From the NCBI GenBank assembly GCA_050296515.1, contig JBNKRJ010000133.1, positions 62,001 through 126,000 on the forward strand: DNA of 64,000 nucleotides. The letters run 5' to 3'. This document shows, piece after piece, positions 38,479 to 46,453 of this stretch. The first letter of the stretch is position 1. Every line of letters starts with the position of its first letter. Source of the DNA: NBLH01 sp050296515. GTDB lineage: Bacteria; Bacteroidota; Bacteroidia; Bacteroidales; NBLH01. The translations under genes were made by a program, and so were the position numbers. Below the pieces are notes generated by a model. The model was not told the DNA's origin and did no database searches. It was given only the letters and a program-made list of their open reading frames with translations.

Positions 38479-39081
38479 ATGGCTTTCACCTTTTTTTTCA
38501 GAGACGAACCCATCTTAAGAATGGCTGTAGAAAAGCTTGTACCAAATATTATAGGACGCACAAGTGCACGAATTCTTAATGCGGGGTGTGCCATGGGAAT
38601 GGAAACTTACACTTTTGCAATTCTTCTTGCAGAGAAAATAGGAAAATTTGCACTTAGGAATGTGAAAATTCATGCAGTTGACATCGATAGCGAAAATGTT
38701 GACTTTGGAAAAACTGTTAGAGAAGGAATTTATCCACAAGAAAGTTTGCAAAGAGTTCCTGTTGAGCTGTTTAAGAAATATTTTAGCCCGTTTAGTAATA
38801 ATAATTTTATAGTAGCCGAAGAACTTAGAAGTTTGGTTCATTTCCAGAAATATGACTTACTTTCGCTTGCCCCTCTGAGAAACGATTACAGCCTTGTTAT
38901 TTGCAAAAACGTATTGCTGCACTTTAATCAGCAACAACGAATTGAAGTTCTAAAAATGTTTCATGAAATGCTGCTTAATAATGGCTTGTTAGTGATGGAA
39001 AACACTCAAAATATGCCTTTAGAACTTAGTCAAAAATTCGAGAAAATTATTGATCATGCTCAAATATTTGTAAAACGCTAA
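38479..39081 (+). CDS. cheR: CheR-type methyltransferase lacking the N-terminal domain
   Basis: This enzyme is predicted to methylate receptor glutamates using S-adenosylmethionine. It is about 200 aa from the ATG at 38479 (a TTG at 38434 opens the frame earlier). It begins directly with TFFFRDEPI, the substrate-side motif, so the helical CheR_N domain of normal ~270-aa enzymes is absent. The AdoMet site is LNAGCAMGMETYTFA, the acidic residue lies in AVDIDSENVDFG, and the family motif ICKNVLLHF is present. The beta-subdomain region (RVPVELFKKYFSP to LRSLVHF) that binds receptor tails is retained. The spacer upstream shows no remnant of the missing domain. Confidence 0.82.
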   Translation: MAFTFFFRDEPILRMAVEKLVPNIIGRTSARILNAGCAMGMETYTFAILLAEKIGKFALRNVKIHAVDIDSENVDFGKTVREGIYPQESLQRVPVELFKKYFSPFSNNNFIVAEELRSLVHFQKYDLLSLAPLRNDYSLVICKNVLLHFNQQQRIEVLKMFHEMLLNNGLLVMENTQNMPLELSQKFEKIIDHAQIFVKR

Positions 39082-39085
39082 GCTT

Positions 39086-39664
39086 ATGAATATCATAAAT
39101 TTAACAAAAGAAAGTATCGTTTATACATCAAATGTATTTTATGTTCTGGGCGATTGGAATTCAATTAATGATACAAATACCTTAATTGATGTTGGAAATG
39201 ATCCGCAGATATTTGATAAACTGGAAAAGATAAATTCAGGACTAGGCAAAAATAAAATAGATCAAATAATTCTTACACATAGTCATTCAGACCATATAGG
39301 TATGCTACCAGCATTAATTAATCAATACAATCCAAAAAAGATTTTTGCACTAAATAAAAATATTGTGGGAGTTACTCATATTCTTACTGATGGTTTACAG
39401 ATTAAAATTGGAGATAATTATGGTGAGGTATTTCATATTTCTGCGCACAGCTACGATTCTATTTGTATTTATTGTAAAGAAAGCGGAATATTGTTTGCCG
39501 GCGACACATTTTTTCCAATCGAATTTGAAAATGATTTATTGAAAGCGCAAAATGCTTTAGTAATCTCCAGGCTCCAAGGAAAAAAGATTAATATGATCTT
39601 TTATGGGCATGGTTCACCTCATGATTATAGGAACAGAAAATTTGTAGCCACTACTCAGTTTTAA
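39086..39664 (+). CDS. Metallo-beta-lactamase-fold hydrolase
   Basis: This 192-aa single-domain MBL-fold protein has a complete metal-binding set: HSHSDH, the later His in ISAHSYDS, Asp in FAGDTFF and the final His in FYGHGSP. Length and motifs are nearest to the small glyoxalase-II/thiol-ester hydrolase group. It follows cheR by 4 nt, so it is almost certainly co-transcribed. A role in the chemosensory pathway is possible but not shown. The substrate is unknown. Confidence 0.85.
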   Translation: MNIINLTKESIVYTSNVFYVLGDWNSINDTNTLIDVGNDPQIFDKLEKINSGLGKNKIDQIILTHSHSDHIGMLPALINQYNPKKIFALNKNIVGVTHILTDGLQIKIGDNYGEVFHISAHSYDSICIYCKESGILFAGDTFFPIEFENDLLKAQNALVISRLQGKKINMIFYGHGSPHDYRNRKFVATTQF

Positions 39665-39787
39665 TTAAAAGGCTGACTGTTTGGAAAATCTGTTACCTGC
39701 ATTTGATTAATGCTGAAATCATTTGCTGTTCTCTAATAATAAATTCACATTCGAATTAGTTCATAACTACAAAATATAAATAGTAAA

Positions 39788-39817
39788 TTGCCTGCTAATG
39801 TAAATTTTTTATCTTCG
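39788..39817 (+). promoter_or_regulatory. Putative promoter of the bacteriohemerythrin gene
   Basis: TTG at 39788-39790 and TATCTTCG at 39810-39817 (one mismatch to TAnnTTTG) are 19 nt apart, the expected spacing. The start codon is 38 nt downstream. Confidence 0.5.
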
Positions 39818-39855
39818 TTCCGATTTAAATTCAGGAACTATTATCTACACGTCAT

Positions 39856-40263
39856 ATGGCGCTATTACAATGGGATGATTCCTATAGTGTAAAAAACAGT
39901 ACTATTGATGAACAGCACAAAAAGCTGTTTAGATTAATTAACGAATTCAGTGAAAGTGTAAACTCAAAGCAGAATAGTGAAAGCCTTTCAAAATTGCTGA
40001 AAGGATTGAAAGAATACATTGTTTTTCATTTCAAAACAGAAGAAATGTATTTGCGACTGAGTAATTATCCTAATTTCGACCTGCATAAAAAAGAACACGA
40101 AAGATTTATTGAAAAAGTATTGGATATTGAACAAAAGTTTCATGATGGGGTTCTTACTGATCCGCCTAAAATTGTTGCATTTTTAACTGCCTGGATAACT
40201 TGCCATGTAAAAGAATCTGATGGAGCATATGCTATTTATATAGCAGATATGGATGGCGAATAG
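39856..40263 (+). CDS. Bacteriohemerythrin (O2-binding di-iron protein)
   Basis: This 135-aa single-domain hemerythrin binds O2 at a mu-oxo di-iron site. All expected ligands are seen: His21 (IDEQHKKLF), His58 and Glu62 (FHFKTEEMYL), His77 and His81 (HKKEH), His117 and Asp122 (CHVKESD). It has its own promoter-like sequence. Placement at the end of the chemosensory locus suggests a part in oxygen sensing or delivery for aerotaxis. Alternatively it is simple O2 storage or detoxification. Confidence 0.93.
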   Translation: MALLQWDDSYSVKNSTIDEQHKKLFRLINEFSESVNSKQNSESLSKLLKGLKEYIVFHFKTEEMYLRLSNYPNFDLHKKEHERFIEKVLDIEQKFHDGVLTDPPKIVAFLTAWITCHVKESDGAYAIYIADMDGE

Positions 40264-40343
40264 CTTCATATTTCTCTCAAAAGAACTAATTTTTCTGTAT
40301 CGATGTATTAAAACTTGATAATACCTCCAAAAAACTTCTCTTT

Positions 40344-40358
40344 AGGGGGTAACATTTT
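40344..40358 (+). promoter_or_regulatory. Shared 15-bp element AGGGGGTAACATTTT, copy 1
   Basis: This 15-mer is identical to the one at 45533-45547, both on the plus strand. In this AT-rich background a G5-containing exact repeat in two intergenic regions of one gene cluster is unlikely by chance. It could be the -35 region of a promoter read by the sigma factor encoded 430 nt downstream. Confidence 0.55.
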
Positions 40359-40442
40359 CTTTACTTATGCAATATATAAATAAACGAAAAGTTTGGTTAT
40401 CAAAAATTTAGGTTATTGGATTTAATGAGAAAATCTGTTTAA

Positions 40443-40501
40443 GTGTACAACATCAGCTATTAAGCTGAAGTTGTACACAACTTAAGAGCCTTTTTTAAGT
40501 T
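40443..40501 (+). promoter_or_regulatory. Two consecutive hairpins in the sigma-gene leader
   Basis: Hairpin 1 (40443-40478) pairs 9 bp plus 6 bp with one A-A mismatch and an ATTA loop. Hairpin 2 pairs 40479-40485 with 40495-40501 around a T-rich loop. They may form the terminator of the hemerythrin transcript or an attenuator before the sigma gene. Confidence 0.55.
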
Positions 40502-40789
40502 CAAATTATCGTTGATATTGAAAAATTTCGTAACAAAATAGCCAATATGGATTTATTTTATTGGTGTAATATATTGACAATTAATAAATAAAGAAAGGAG
40601 ATTTACTATTAAACTGAAACAAAACTTTGTACTAGTCCGTAAAGAATTATAATTTTAAGGCTTTTATCTTAAATAATTAATTAATTGCTGAATAGATTTA
40701 ACAAACATCAAACGGAAATCAGCAATGATTATAAACTTAAGAAAATAGGAAATCTAATCTAAACCAAAAAAGGTGTTTCCGAAAAGCCT

Positions 40790-41350
40790 ATGACAAAGTA
40801 TACCGATCAACAAATCCTAAAAAGCTTAAGGCAAAGAGAGAGCCATGTAGTATCCTACATTGAAGTTAAGTTTTTGCCCATGATTAAGCATATGTTAAGG
40901 GAAACGGACTGGGATGATAGCGAGGCAGAAGATATATTTCAAGAGGCTTTGATTATTATCATTAGAAAAGTTGATGCTGATGAATTAAAACTCACAGCTA
41001 AATTTTCGACTTATCTGTATTCAGTCTGTAAGAACCTGTTTGAATTAAAAAAAAGAAAAGTTGCCATTGAGAAGAAACATTTAACAAAAAAGGTAGAAAC
41101 TACCTACGAAGAAAATTTCTCAGAGGATTATGATAGAAACTATCAATATAAAATATATAAATATTACTTCTCAAAATTGGGCTCATCCTGTCAACAAATT
41201 TTAAATATGTACTGGCTTGATATGCCTATTAAAGAAATTGCTAAAAAGATTGGTAGTACAGCAGGTTATGTGAGAAAGAAGAAGCATGAATGCAAAAAAA
41301 GACTTATTGAATTAATCATGAAAAATCAGGATAATATAAGCGCAGATTAA
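40790..41350 (+). CDS. ECF-like RNA polymerase sigma factor
   Basis: This 186-aa two-domain sigma factor has a sigma-2 region (about 20-95) with DSEAEDIFQEALIIIIRK and the KFSTYLYSVCKNLF segment. A charged linker follows, then a sigma-4 helix-turn-helix (about 128-176: LGSSCQQILNMYWLDMPIKEIAKKIGSTAGYVRKKKHECKKRL, split here only for description). Regions 1 and 3 are absent, as in ECF sigmas. The next gene on the same strand encodes a membrane protein that may restrain it. A TPR-CHAT protein and a GG-leader peptide follow. Likely targets are the two AGGGGGTAACATTTT sites. Confidence 0.88.
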   Translation: MTKYTDQQILKSLRQRESHVVSYIEVKFLPMIKHMLRETDWDDSEAEDIFQEALIIIIRKVDADELKLTAKFSTYLYSVCKNLFELKKRKVAIEKKHLTKKVETTYEENFSEDYDRNYQYKIYKYYFSKLGSSCQQILNMYWLDMPIKEIAKKIGSTAGYVRKKKHECKKRLIELIMKNQDNISAD

Positions 41351-41475
41351 GTTACCAAACCAAGTTATAAGAATAAAAATGATGCAACAAAAAATTTAAA
41401 TTATCTTTCAATAAGCCAGTATGAAAGATGGTTGAAAAAACAGAAAATTAAACTAAAAAGATAGTACACTGGCAC

Positions 41476-41587
41476 ACTAGTGTCAAGTCAAGTATGATAT
41501 TTTTGGTAATTAGCCATGTGACAACACCTTGCTGGTGCACTCGTCAGGTGTTGTCATCTGACAAATTAGCCTTGACATGACACTGGT
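41476..41587 (-). repeat. Palindromic MITE-like dispersed repeat, copy B
   Basis: This is the main content of the 358-nt gap between the sigma gene and the TPR membrane-protein gene. Terminal inverted repeats 41480-41492 and 41571-41583 match at 12 of 13 positions, with ACTAGTG-type ends. The two inner hairpins are present but carry more mismatches than copy A. Orientation is opposite to copy A. Its insertion separates two genes that might otherwise form a tight operon. Confidence 0.85.
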
Positions 41588-41708
41588 AGCTGTAAATGGG
41601 AAACAGCAGTAAAAGACTAGAAATACTAATGTTATTGCAGCAGGTTTAATGGACCTGAAAATATAGAAAACGAATTAAATAGATTCTTAATTTTAATATT
41701 TTATACGA

Positions 41709-42725
41709 ATGTCAAAATATACGGAATTAATGTTACAATATTCAGATGGTGAGCTTGATATGGAGCAAATCCATCTGGTTGAAAAGGAATTGTCAAAAGA
41801 CATTTCTTTAAGACGTGAATATGTATTAAATCAGGATATTGACGAATGTATGAGAGGATTTTCAATGCTTAATGAAATCAATTCAGATTCTGATTTACTT
41901 GTCACTGAAACTAATACAAAGAGCGATATTGCCGATTATTTTATAGATAAAACAGGCACCAATCCAGGCCTGTCTTTTTATATCAATAGAGCTTTATCTG
42001 AACATAAAATGCTGGAAGAGGAAGTTGATAAGGCTGAACGCGAAAATTACTTGTACAATATTGAACTTGAAACTAATACCTGGGTAAATAATTGGATTGA
42101 ACAAAAGGACAAATTGTTGAAAAGTGATTCATCAGCTCAAAAACTTAAAGACTTTGTGGAACAGGCTATGCAAAACAAAAATACAATTCAGCTTACACCT
42201 GTTTCTGACAAGCCTATTAAAAAGTTACTTTATCGAGTTGCTTCAATTGCTGCCATTTTAGTAATTTCATTTGGCCTTTGGATGTTGTTTTCGCAAAAAA
42301 CTACTACAGAAGGCTTATTTGCAGAATATTATCAACCTTACCAAATAATTGATGGACAGACCCGAAGTGCCGGGGAAAATGTTGACCAGTTATTTAAGGA
42401 TGCTGTAAAAAGTTATAAAAATAATGACTTTAATGAGTCCTCACTTGCATTTGAAAGGTTGCTGGAAATTGATAAATCTTCTGTTAAGATGAGATTTTTA
42501 TACAGTGTAACCCAAATCGAGCTTCAAAATTATGAGAATGCTATTTCAGGTTTTAACTATATTATTGAAACTAATGGCGATTTTGTTATTGAAGCAAAGT
42601 GGTATCTTTCTATGTGTTATCTTAAAACAGGTAAAGTTAAAGAAGCAAAATCATTACTTATAGAATTATCTCACACACCTGGCTACTATAAAAACAAATC
42701 AATTAATTTGCTAAACGAACTGTGA
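41709..42725 (+). CDS. TPR membrane protein, likely anti-sigma or signal transducer
   Basis: This 338-aa protein has a cytosolic N-terminal part (about 1-170) that starts with MLQYSDGELDMEQIHLVEKEL, a pattern common at the N-terminus of anti-sigma-like proteins. It has no zinc-binding HxxxCxxC. One membrane span follows (about 177-195), then a periplasmic part with about three TPR-like helical pairs (about 220-335). This layout suits an ECF anti-sigma that reads a periplasmic protein partner through TPRs. It ends 3 nt from the end of the convergent TPR-CHAT gene. The anti-sigma role is inference. Confidence 0.7.
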   Translation: MSKYTELMLQYSDGELDMEQIHLVEKELSKDISLRREYVLNQDIDECMRGFSMLNEINSDSDLLVTETNTKSDIADYFIDKTGTNPGLSFYINRALSEHKMLEEEVDKAERENYLYNIELETNTWVNNWIEQKDKLLKSDSSAQKLKDFVEQAMQNKNTIQLTPVSDKPIKKLLYRVASIAAILVISFGLWMLFSQKTTTEGLFAEYYQPYQIIDGQTRSAGENVDQLFKDAVKSYKNNDFNESSLAFERLLEIDKSSVKMRFLYSVTQIELQNYENAISGFNYIIETNGDFVIEAKWYLSMCYLKTGKVKEAKSLLIELSHTPGYYKNKSINLLNEL

Positions 42726-42728
42726 GTT

Positions 42729-45509
42729 TTAAATTTTCCTGGCTTTTTTTCTCTTCCAAACAAAAAAGGCCAGGAATAAAATTCCAACAGAAAATAAAAC
42801 ACTATAAAGAAGTAAATAACTCTTCTTTACAACCGGAGCCGGATTACCACTCTGAATATAGCCAGACCAAAAATATGGGTTCACCATTGCAGGACTAACT
42901 CCTTGAATATAATCAAGTTTTGCTTGCCTAAGAGCTTCATTTTTAGGGAGTCCTTCACTTAGATATTTATAGAACTTATCCATAATTACAACACTTGTTT
43001 CATCCTGTACTTCCCACAAACTGTGCACAATTGATGGAACTCCTGCCAAAATAAAGTTTCTTGTCAGGCTCATCACCCCTTCCCCACTAGAAATTACCCC
43101 ATCGCCGGTATTGCAGCCACTTAGAACTACCATTGTAGCTTTCATATTCATCATGGCAATTTCGTAATTATAAAACATCCCATCCTCCTCGTTTTCATCC
43201 TCCTGTGTAATCGCTAAAAATGAAAAATCAGGATTATCTCTCTCCGCAGATGCGTGCATGGCAAAATGAAAAATTCCACCCTGATCTGAGATGGTTTTAA
43301 AAAACTCTTCATTGGCTTCGCGCCCCACTAAAGCTTTACCATCAAACCAGGTTAAAATGGATTTAATTTCCTTCTCTGTATTTTCAAGCTTTCCGAACTG
43401 TAACCTGGTGCTGCTTATAATTTCACCACTATAATTGGGGGCAAATGCATAAACAAATTCCTTTTTGTATTTTTCCGGCACATCCTGAAACAATAAACTA
43501 CTTGCGTAAGCGTAAGAAAAACAGTAGTCATATATTAAATAAGGAACAGCTGCATAATTAATACTTGTTTGTTCAGAATACTGCTTTTCCAAAGCATCAA
43601 ATGACAAATAAGCTATTTCTTCGTCGGGAACCACAAAAATATTGCTCCCTTTAAAATATTTCTCTACAGGCTGGATAAGTTGCAAATAAAGTTGGTGAAG
43701 CTGTTTGTTTAACTTATTATATTCCTGCAGATTAGAAGCATACGCTTCGTGTTTATTCATTTGTTCCCTTACCTGGTTAATATCTGCAGTAAAAGAACTA
43801 TCCAAATCATTTTTGAAATAGCTAAGTTGATCCTTTGTTACAACAAAAATGAATAACTTTCTATTGCAAGCTCCACTTAATGGTGATAGGGAATATTCTA
43901 CAATGGTCTCATCCTTTTCCAATCTTTTTTGTAAGTTTTCAAGGCTGATAATTTCTGTTTTGCTGGTTAATCTATCATAGTCAGCATAGTTTTTCCTGAT
44001 TTTTGTAATTAAATCTTCATATTCATTATTCAATTTAAACAAACTGAGCGACCATCTATTAATCTTCTCTTTCTCTGGATTTTTTTCTTGATTTTCGTCA
44101 AAAATTAATTTTTTATAACTATAAATACTAGTTTCAACATCAAGTTTTTTTTGTCTTATACTATCTGGTAAAATAGCTGCAAAAGCTTTGTTCTGTAATA
44201 TTTCTTCACGCAAAAGCGAGGCCTTGCTTTTTTGGGTATAAGCATATGCTTGTATTTTATAAGTTTCATTTTTAGTTATTTCAAAAAGCCCTAATGATGC
44301 TTCAATTGCTTGAAAATAACATGTTTTTTCATCTTCGGTAATATTTAGTTTACTGCTTTGAGACATATAACCACGCCTGATGTTGTTTATATGCCTTAAA
44401 GATAACTCTGAAGTATTAATACAGGCCTTTAATACTCTAATTTGCTGCTCTATATCATTCACTTCCATAGAATATTTATAAAGAGCTTTAGACTTTTTAT
44501 TCAAACTTTTTAAAAATTGAATATCTGCAATTACATCCTCTAATTGTGGAAGAGAAAAGATATTGCTATTATCAAATGTTTTTGTATTTGAAATAATTGA
44601 TTTTTGATAATTTTCTAGAGCAACTTTAGTATTATCTGTTTGGAAATAAAAGTCACCAATACTAAGAAAACTACTAGAAGTAAATGGATGTCTTTGACCG
44701 TAACTATCCATATAAATTCTATGACTAGTATTAAGAAACTCAAATGCCTTTTCTGTTCTACCACTTTTTAACAGCAGGTTAGAATAATTGTTATAAACAC
44801 CTGCACTTTTATGAATATTTTTACTATCTCCTTTGCTTTTCCATTCTACAATACTTTTCAAATAATAACTTTCAGCAATATTGTACTCCCCAACTAATTC
44901 ATATGTTTTAGCAAGATTGAAATATACATTCTCTAAACCCCTAAAATTGTACTTCCGCTTAATATTCATACTTAATTCAAAACTCTCTATAGATTTTTTA
45001 AACTCTTTTAAATGCTTATACACATTACCTATGTTATGATAGATTTTCGATGATTCATACATTTTCTTTTTAAATGATAAATCACTGTCCTTAAGAGAGT
45101 TTAATGCTACATTATAGTACTCTAAAGCTTTCTCATAGTCATTATTAATCTTATATATTATTGCCATATTGTTGTAAATAAGAGAAAGTAAAGAGTAGTC
45201 TTCCCCTATCTCATTAATACAAATACTTTCTGCCCTCTCAAAGTTGGCAAGTGCATCAGAATATCTCCCTATATCTTTAAGTATTAAGCCCTGTTGATTA
45301 TAAACTGCAACTTTATATCTAGTAGAAAGAGAGTCATCGATATTTAGAATTGATTGCAAATATTTCTCCGCCTCATCAAAATTACCAACGTTTCTTGCTT
45401 TAACTGATGAAGCAAATAATTCATTAACCAATTGTCCTCTAATGTCAAACGAAACTAGCATTAAACTAACCTGAAAAAGTATTATAACGAATTTTTTCCC
45501 GGAATCCAT
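42729..45509 (-). CDS. TPR-CHAT caspase-like protease, membrane-anchored
   Basis: This 926-aa protein has a signal peptide (about 1-26). About eight or nine TPRs cover about 30-420, a helical linker covers about 420-560, and a C-terminal CHAT domain covers about 600-885. The clan CD dyad is intact: His near 752 in HFAMHA and Cys near 799 in VVLSGCNTGDG, followed by GEGVMSLTRNFILAGVPSIVHSLW. A C-terminal membrane span (about 897-918) with a KRKKARK tail would hold the protease in the periplasm at the inner membrane. It is encoded convergently to the TPR transducer and divergently from the GG-leader peptide. The substrate is unknown; the peptide or the TPR protein are candidates. Confidence 0.9.
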   Translation of the reverse strand: MDSGKKFVIILFQVSLMLVSFDIRGQLVNELFASSVKARNVGNFDEAEKYLQSILNIDDSLSTRYKVAVYNQQGLILKDIGRYSDALANFERAESICINEIGEDYSLLSLIYNNMAIIYKINNDYEKALEYYNVALNSLKDSDLSFKKKMYESSKIYHNIGNVYKHLKEFKKSIESFELSMNIKRKYNFRGLENVYFNLAKTYELVGEYNIAESYYLKSIVEWKSKGDSKNIHKSAGVYNNYSNLLLKSGRTEKAFEFLNTSHRIYMDSYGQRHPFTSSSFLSIGDFYFQTDNTKVALENYQKSIISNTKTFDNSNIFSLPQLEDVIADIQFLKSLNKKSKALYKYSMEVNDIEQQIRVLKACINTSELSLRHINNIRRGYMSQSSKLNITEDEKTCYFQAIEASLGLFEITKNETYKIQAYAYTQKSKASLLREEILQNKAFAAILPDSIRQKKLDVETSIYSYKKLIFDENQEKNPEKEKINRWSLSLFKLNNEYEDLITKIRKNYADYDRLTSKTEIISLENLQKRLEKDETIVEYSLSPLSGACNRKLFIFVVTKDQLSYFKNDLDSSFTADINQVREQMNKHEAYASNLQEYNKLNKQLHQLYLQLIQPVEKYFKGSNIFVVPDEEIAYLSFDALEKQYSEQTSINYAAVPYLIYDYCFSYAYASSLLFQDVPEKYKKEFVYAFAPNYSGEIISSTRLQFGKLENTEKEIKSILTWFDGKALVGREANEEFFKTISDQGGIFHFAMHASAERDNPDFSFLAITQEDENEEDGMFYNYEIAMMNMKATMVVLSGCNTGDGVISSGEGVMSLTRNFILAGVPSIVHSLWEVQDETSVVIMDKFYKYLSEGLPKNEALRQAKLDYIQGVSPAMVNPYFWSGYIQSGNPAPVVKKSYLLLYSVLFSVGILFLAFFVWKRKKARKI

Positions 45510-45532
45510 AAAACGAATTTTTTTTTAGTTTG

Positions 45533-45547
45533 AGGGGGTAACATTTT
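45533..45547 (+). promoter_or_regulatory. Shared 15-bp element AGGGGGTAACATTTT, copy 2
   Basis: Exact copy of the element at 40344-40358. It lies in the 137-nt divergent spacer, pointing toward the GG-leader peptide gene 100 nt away and 24 nt from the CHAT start on the other strand. It may serve the peptide gene, and possibly regulate the CHAT gene too. Confidence 0.55.
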
Positions 45548-45646
45548 TAGCTTAAAAGTAATAAATAAGTAAATAATGCAAAAATTGAGGTTCCAATTAT
45601 TTATTTTGAGGGAATTTGCAACAATCTGATTATAAATTGATATATT

Positions 45647-45820
45647 ATGAAAGTTCCGTTTTTATTCAAGAAACATAAGAATAATCTTCAATCATTACTA
45701 AGTTTAGAAGACATAGAAAATAATGGTGAAGTAATTAAATTGAATTATCAAGATTTATCGTTGTTAAAAGGTGGAGACGGAGATGAATGTGATGAAGACT
45801 CCGAAATTAGTCTAACATAA
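45647..45820 (+). CDS. 57-aa peptide with a double-glycine leader
   Basis: This short gene is absent from ordinary length-filtered calls. The product has a Lys-rich start (MKVPFLFKKHKNN), a helical middle, and then LNYQDLSLLKGG. That stretch fits the double-glycine leader consensus LSxxELxxIxGG, with Leu at -12, Asp at -8, Leu at -7 and -4, and Gly at -2/-1. Cleavage after Gly43 would release a 14-residue acidic peptide, DGDECDEDSEISLT, with one cysteine. C39 peptidase-transporters normally process such leaders, but none is in view. It has a matching upstream 15-bp element and a good terminator downstream, which supports it as a real gene. It may be a signal or a RiPP-like precursor. Confidence 0.75.
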   Translation: MKVPFLFKKHKNNLQSLLSLEDIENNGEVIKLNYQDLSLLKGGDGDECDEDSEISLT

Positions 45821-45948
45821 TAAAATATACAACAAAGCTAATCCAAACCTGTTTACCAAGCGGTAATAAAAATTTTCTATTGGGTTGAATCTTTCCGTAG
45901 GGGGAAAAATCAATAGATTGGGCTGAATGTAATTAATTATCGCTGATA

Positions 45949-45981
45949 TTACCGGGAACCCACTCCCGGTAATTCTTTTTT
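45949..45981 (+). terminator. Intrinsic terminator after the GG-leader peptide
   Basis: A 7-bp GC-rich core stem (45951-45957 with 45964-45970), extended by two A-T pairs, closes a 6-nt loop and is followed by a T-run. It also faces the end of the convergent mgsA gene. Confidence 0.85.
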
Positions 45982-45994
45982 ATAGCCCTGGTAA

Positions 45995-46453
45995 TTATAA
46001 ATTCCTGTTAATATACTCCGAATAATCTTTTAATATTGGAGTATATTCCTTTTCAAATAAGTCAGACGAAATTAGATAATCCGCTGTGGATCTGTTCATT
46101 GCTGTTGGTACATTGTACAATACACAAATACGCAAAAGTGCCTTCACATCCACATCATGCGGTTGTGCCTGCATGGGATCCCAAAAGAACACAAAAATAT
46201 CAATCTTCCCATCCGAAATTAGCGACCCCAATTGCTGATCTCCGCCAAGCGGCCCTGATTTTAGTTTTCTGATATTTATTTCCCCACTCTCAATTATTTC
46301 GTCCTTAATTAGAGCTTCTTCTACCTGTTTTCCTGTAGTTCCCGTACATACAAGGTTGTGTTTTATCAGTATATCCCTGTTATAGGCAACCCATTCAACC
46401 AGGTCTGCCTTTCTGTTATCATGAGCGACTAGCGCTATTCTCTTTTTCTTCAT
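45995..46453 (-). CDS. mgsA: Methylglyoxal synthase
   Basis: This enzyme converts dihydroxyacetone phosphate to methylglyoxal and phosphate, a bypass relieving sugar-phosphate stress. It is 152 aa, the normal size. The visible motifs are the N-terminal IALVAHDNRKADLVEW, the phosphate-binding TGTTGK and the catalytic block SGPLGGDQQLG with the active-site Asp. IFFFWDP-type FVFFWDPMQAQPHDVD and VPTAMNRSTAD follow. It is cytosolic and appears to be a single gene. Confidence 0.96.
   Translation of the reverse strand: MKKKRIALVAHDNRKADLVEWVAYNRDILIKHNLVCTGTTGKQVEEALIKDEIIESGEINIRKLKSGPLGGDQQLGSLISDGKIDIFVFFWDPMQAQPHDVDVKALLRICVLYNVPTAMNRSTADYLISSDLFEKEYTPILKDYSEYINRNL

Larger units (their letters stand above)
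40264..40789 (+). other. 526-nt non-coding region upstream of the sigma gene
   Basis: No open frame above about 15 codons was seen on the plus strand. The region holds the 15-bp AGGGGGTAACATTTT element near its left end, two consecutive hairpins (40443-40501) and AT-rich sequence. If transcription begins near the 15-bp element, the sigma-factor mRNA has a leader of about 400 nt with strong secondary structure. Confidence 0.6.

Noticed and set aside
39086..39664. Flavodiiron/ODP-type oxygen sensor
   Set aside because: The metal motif is HSHSDH, not the HxExDH of di-iron proteins. It fits an ordinary MBL hydrolase better.
42729..45509. Part of a type III-E CRISPR-like (Craspase) system
   Set aside because: No Cas7-11, repeats or crRNA-related genes. 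The protein has a signal peptide and membrane anchor, unlike the cytosolic TPR-CHAT of that system.
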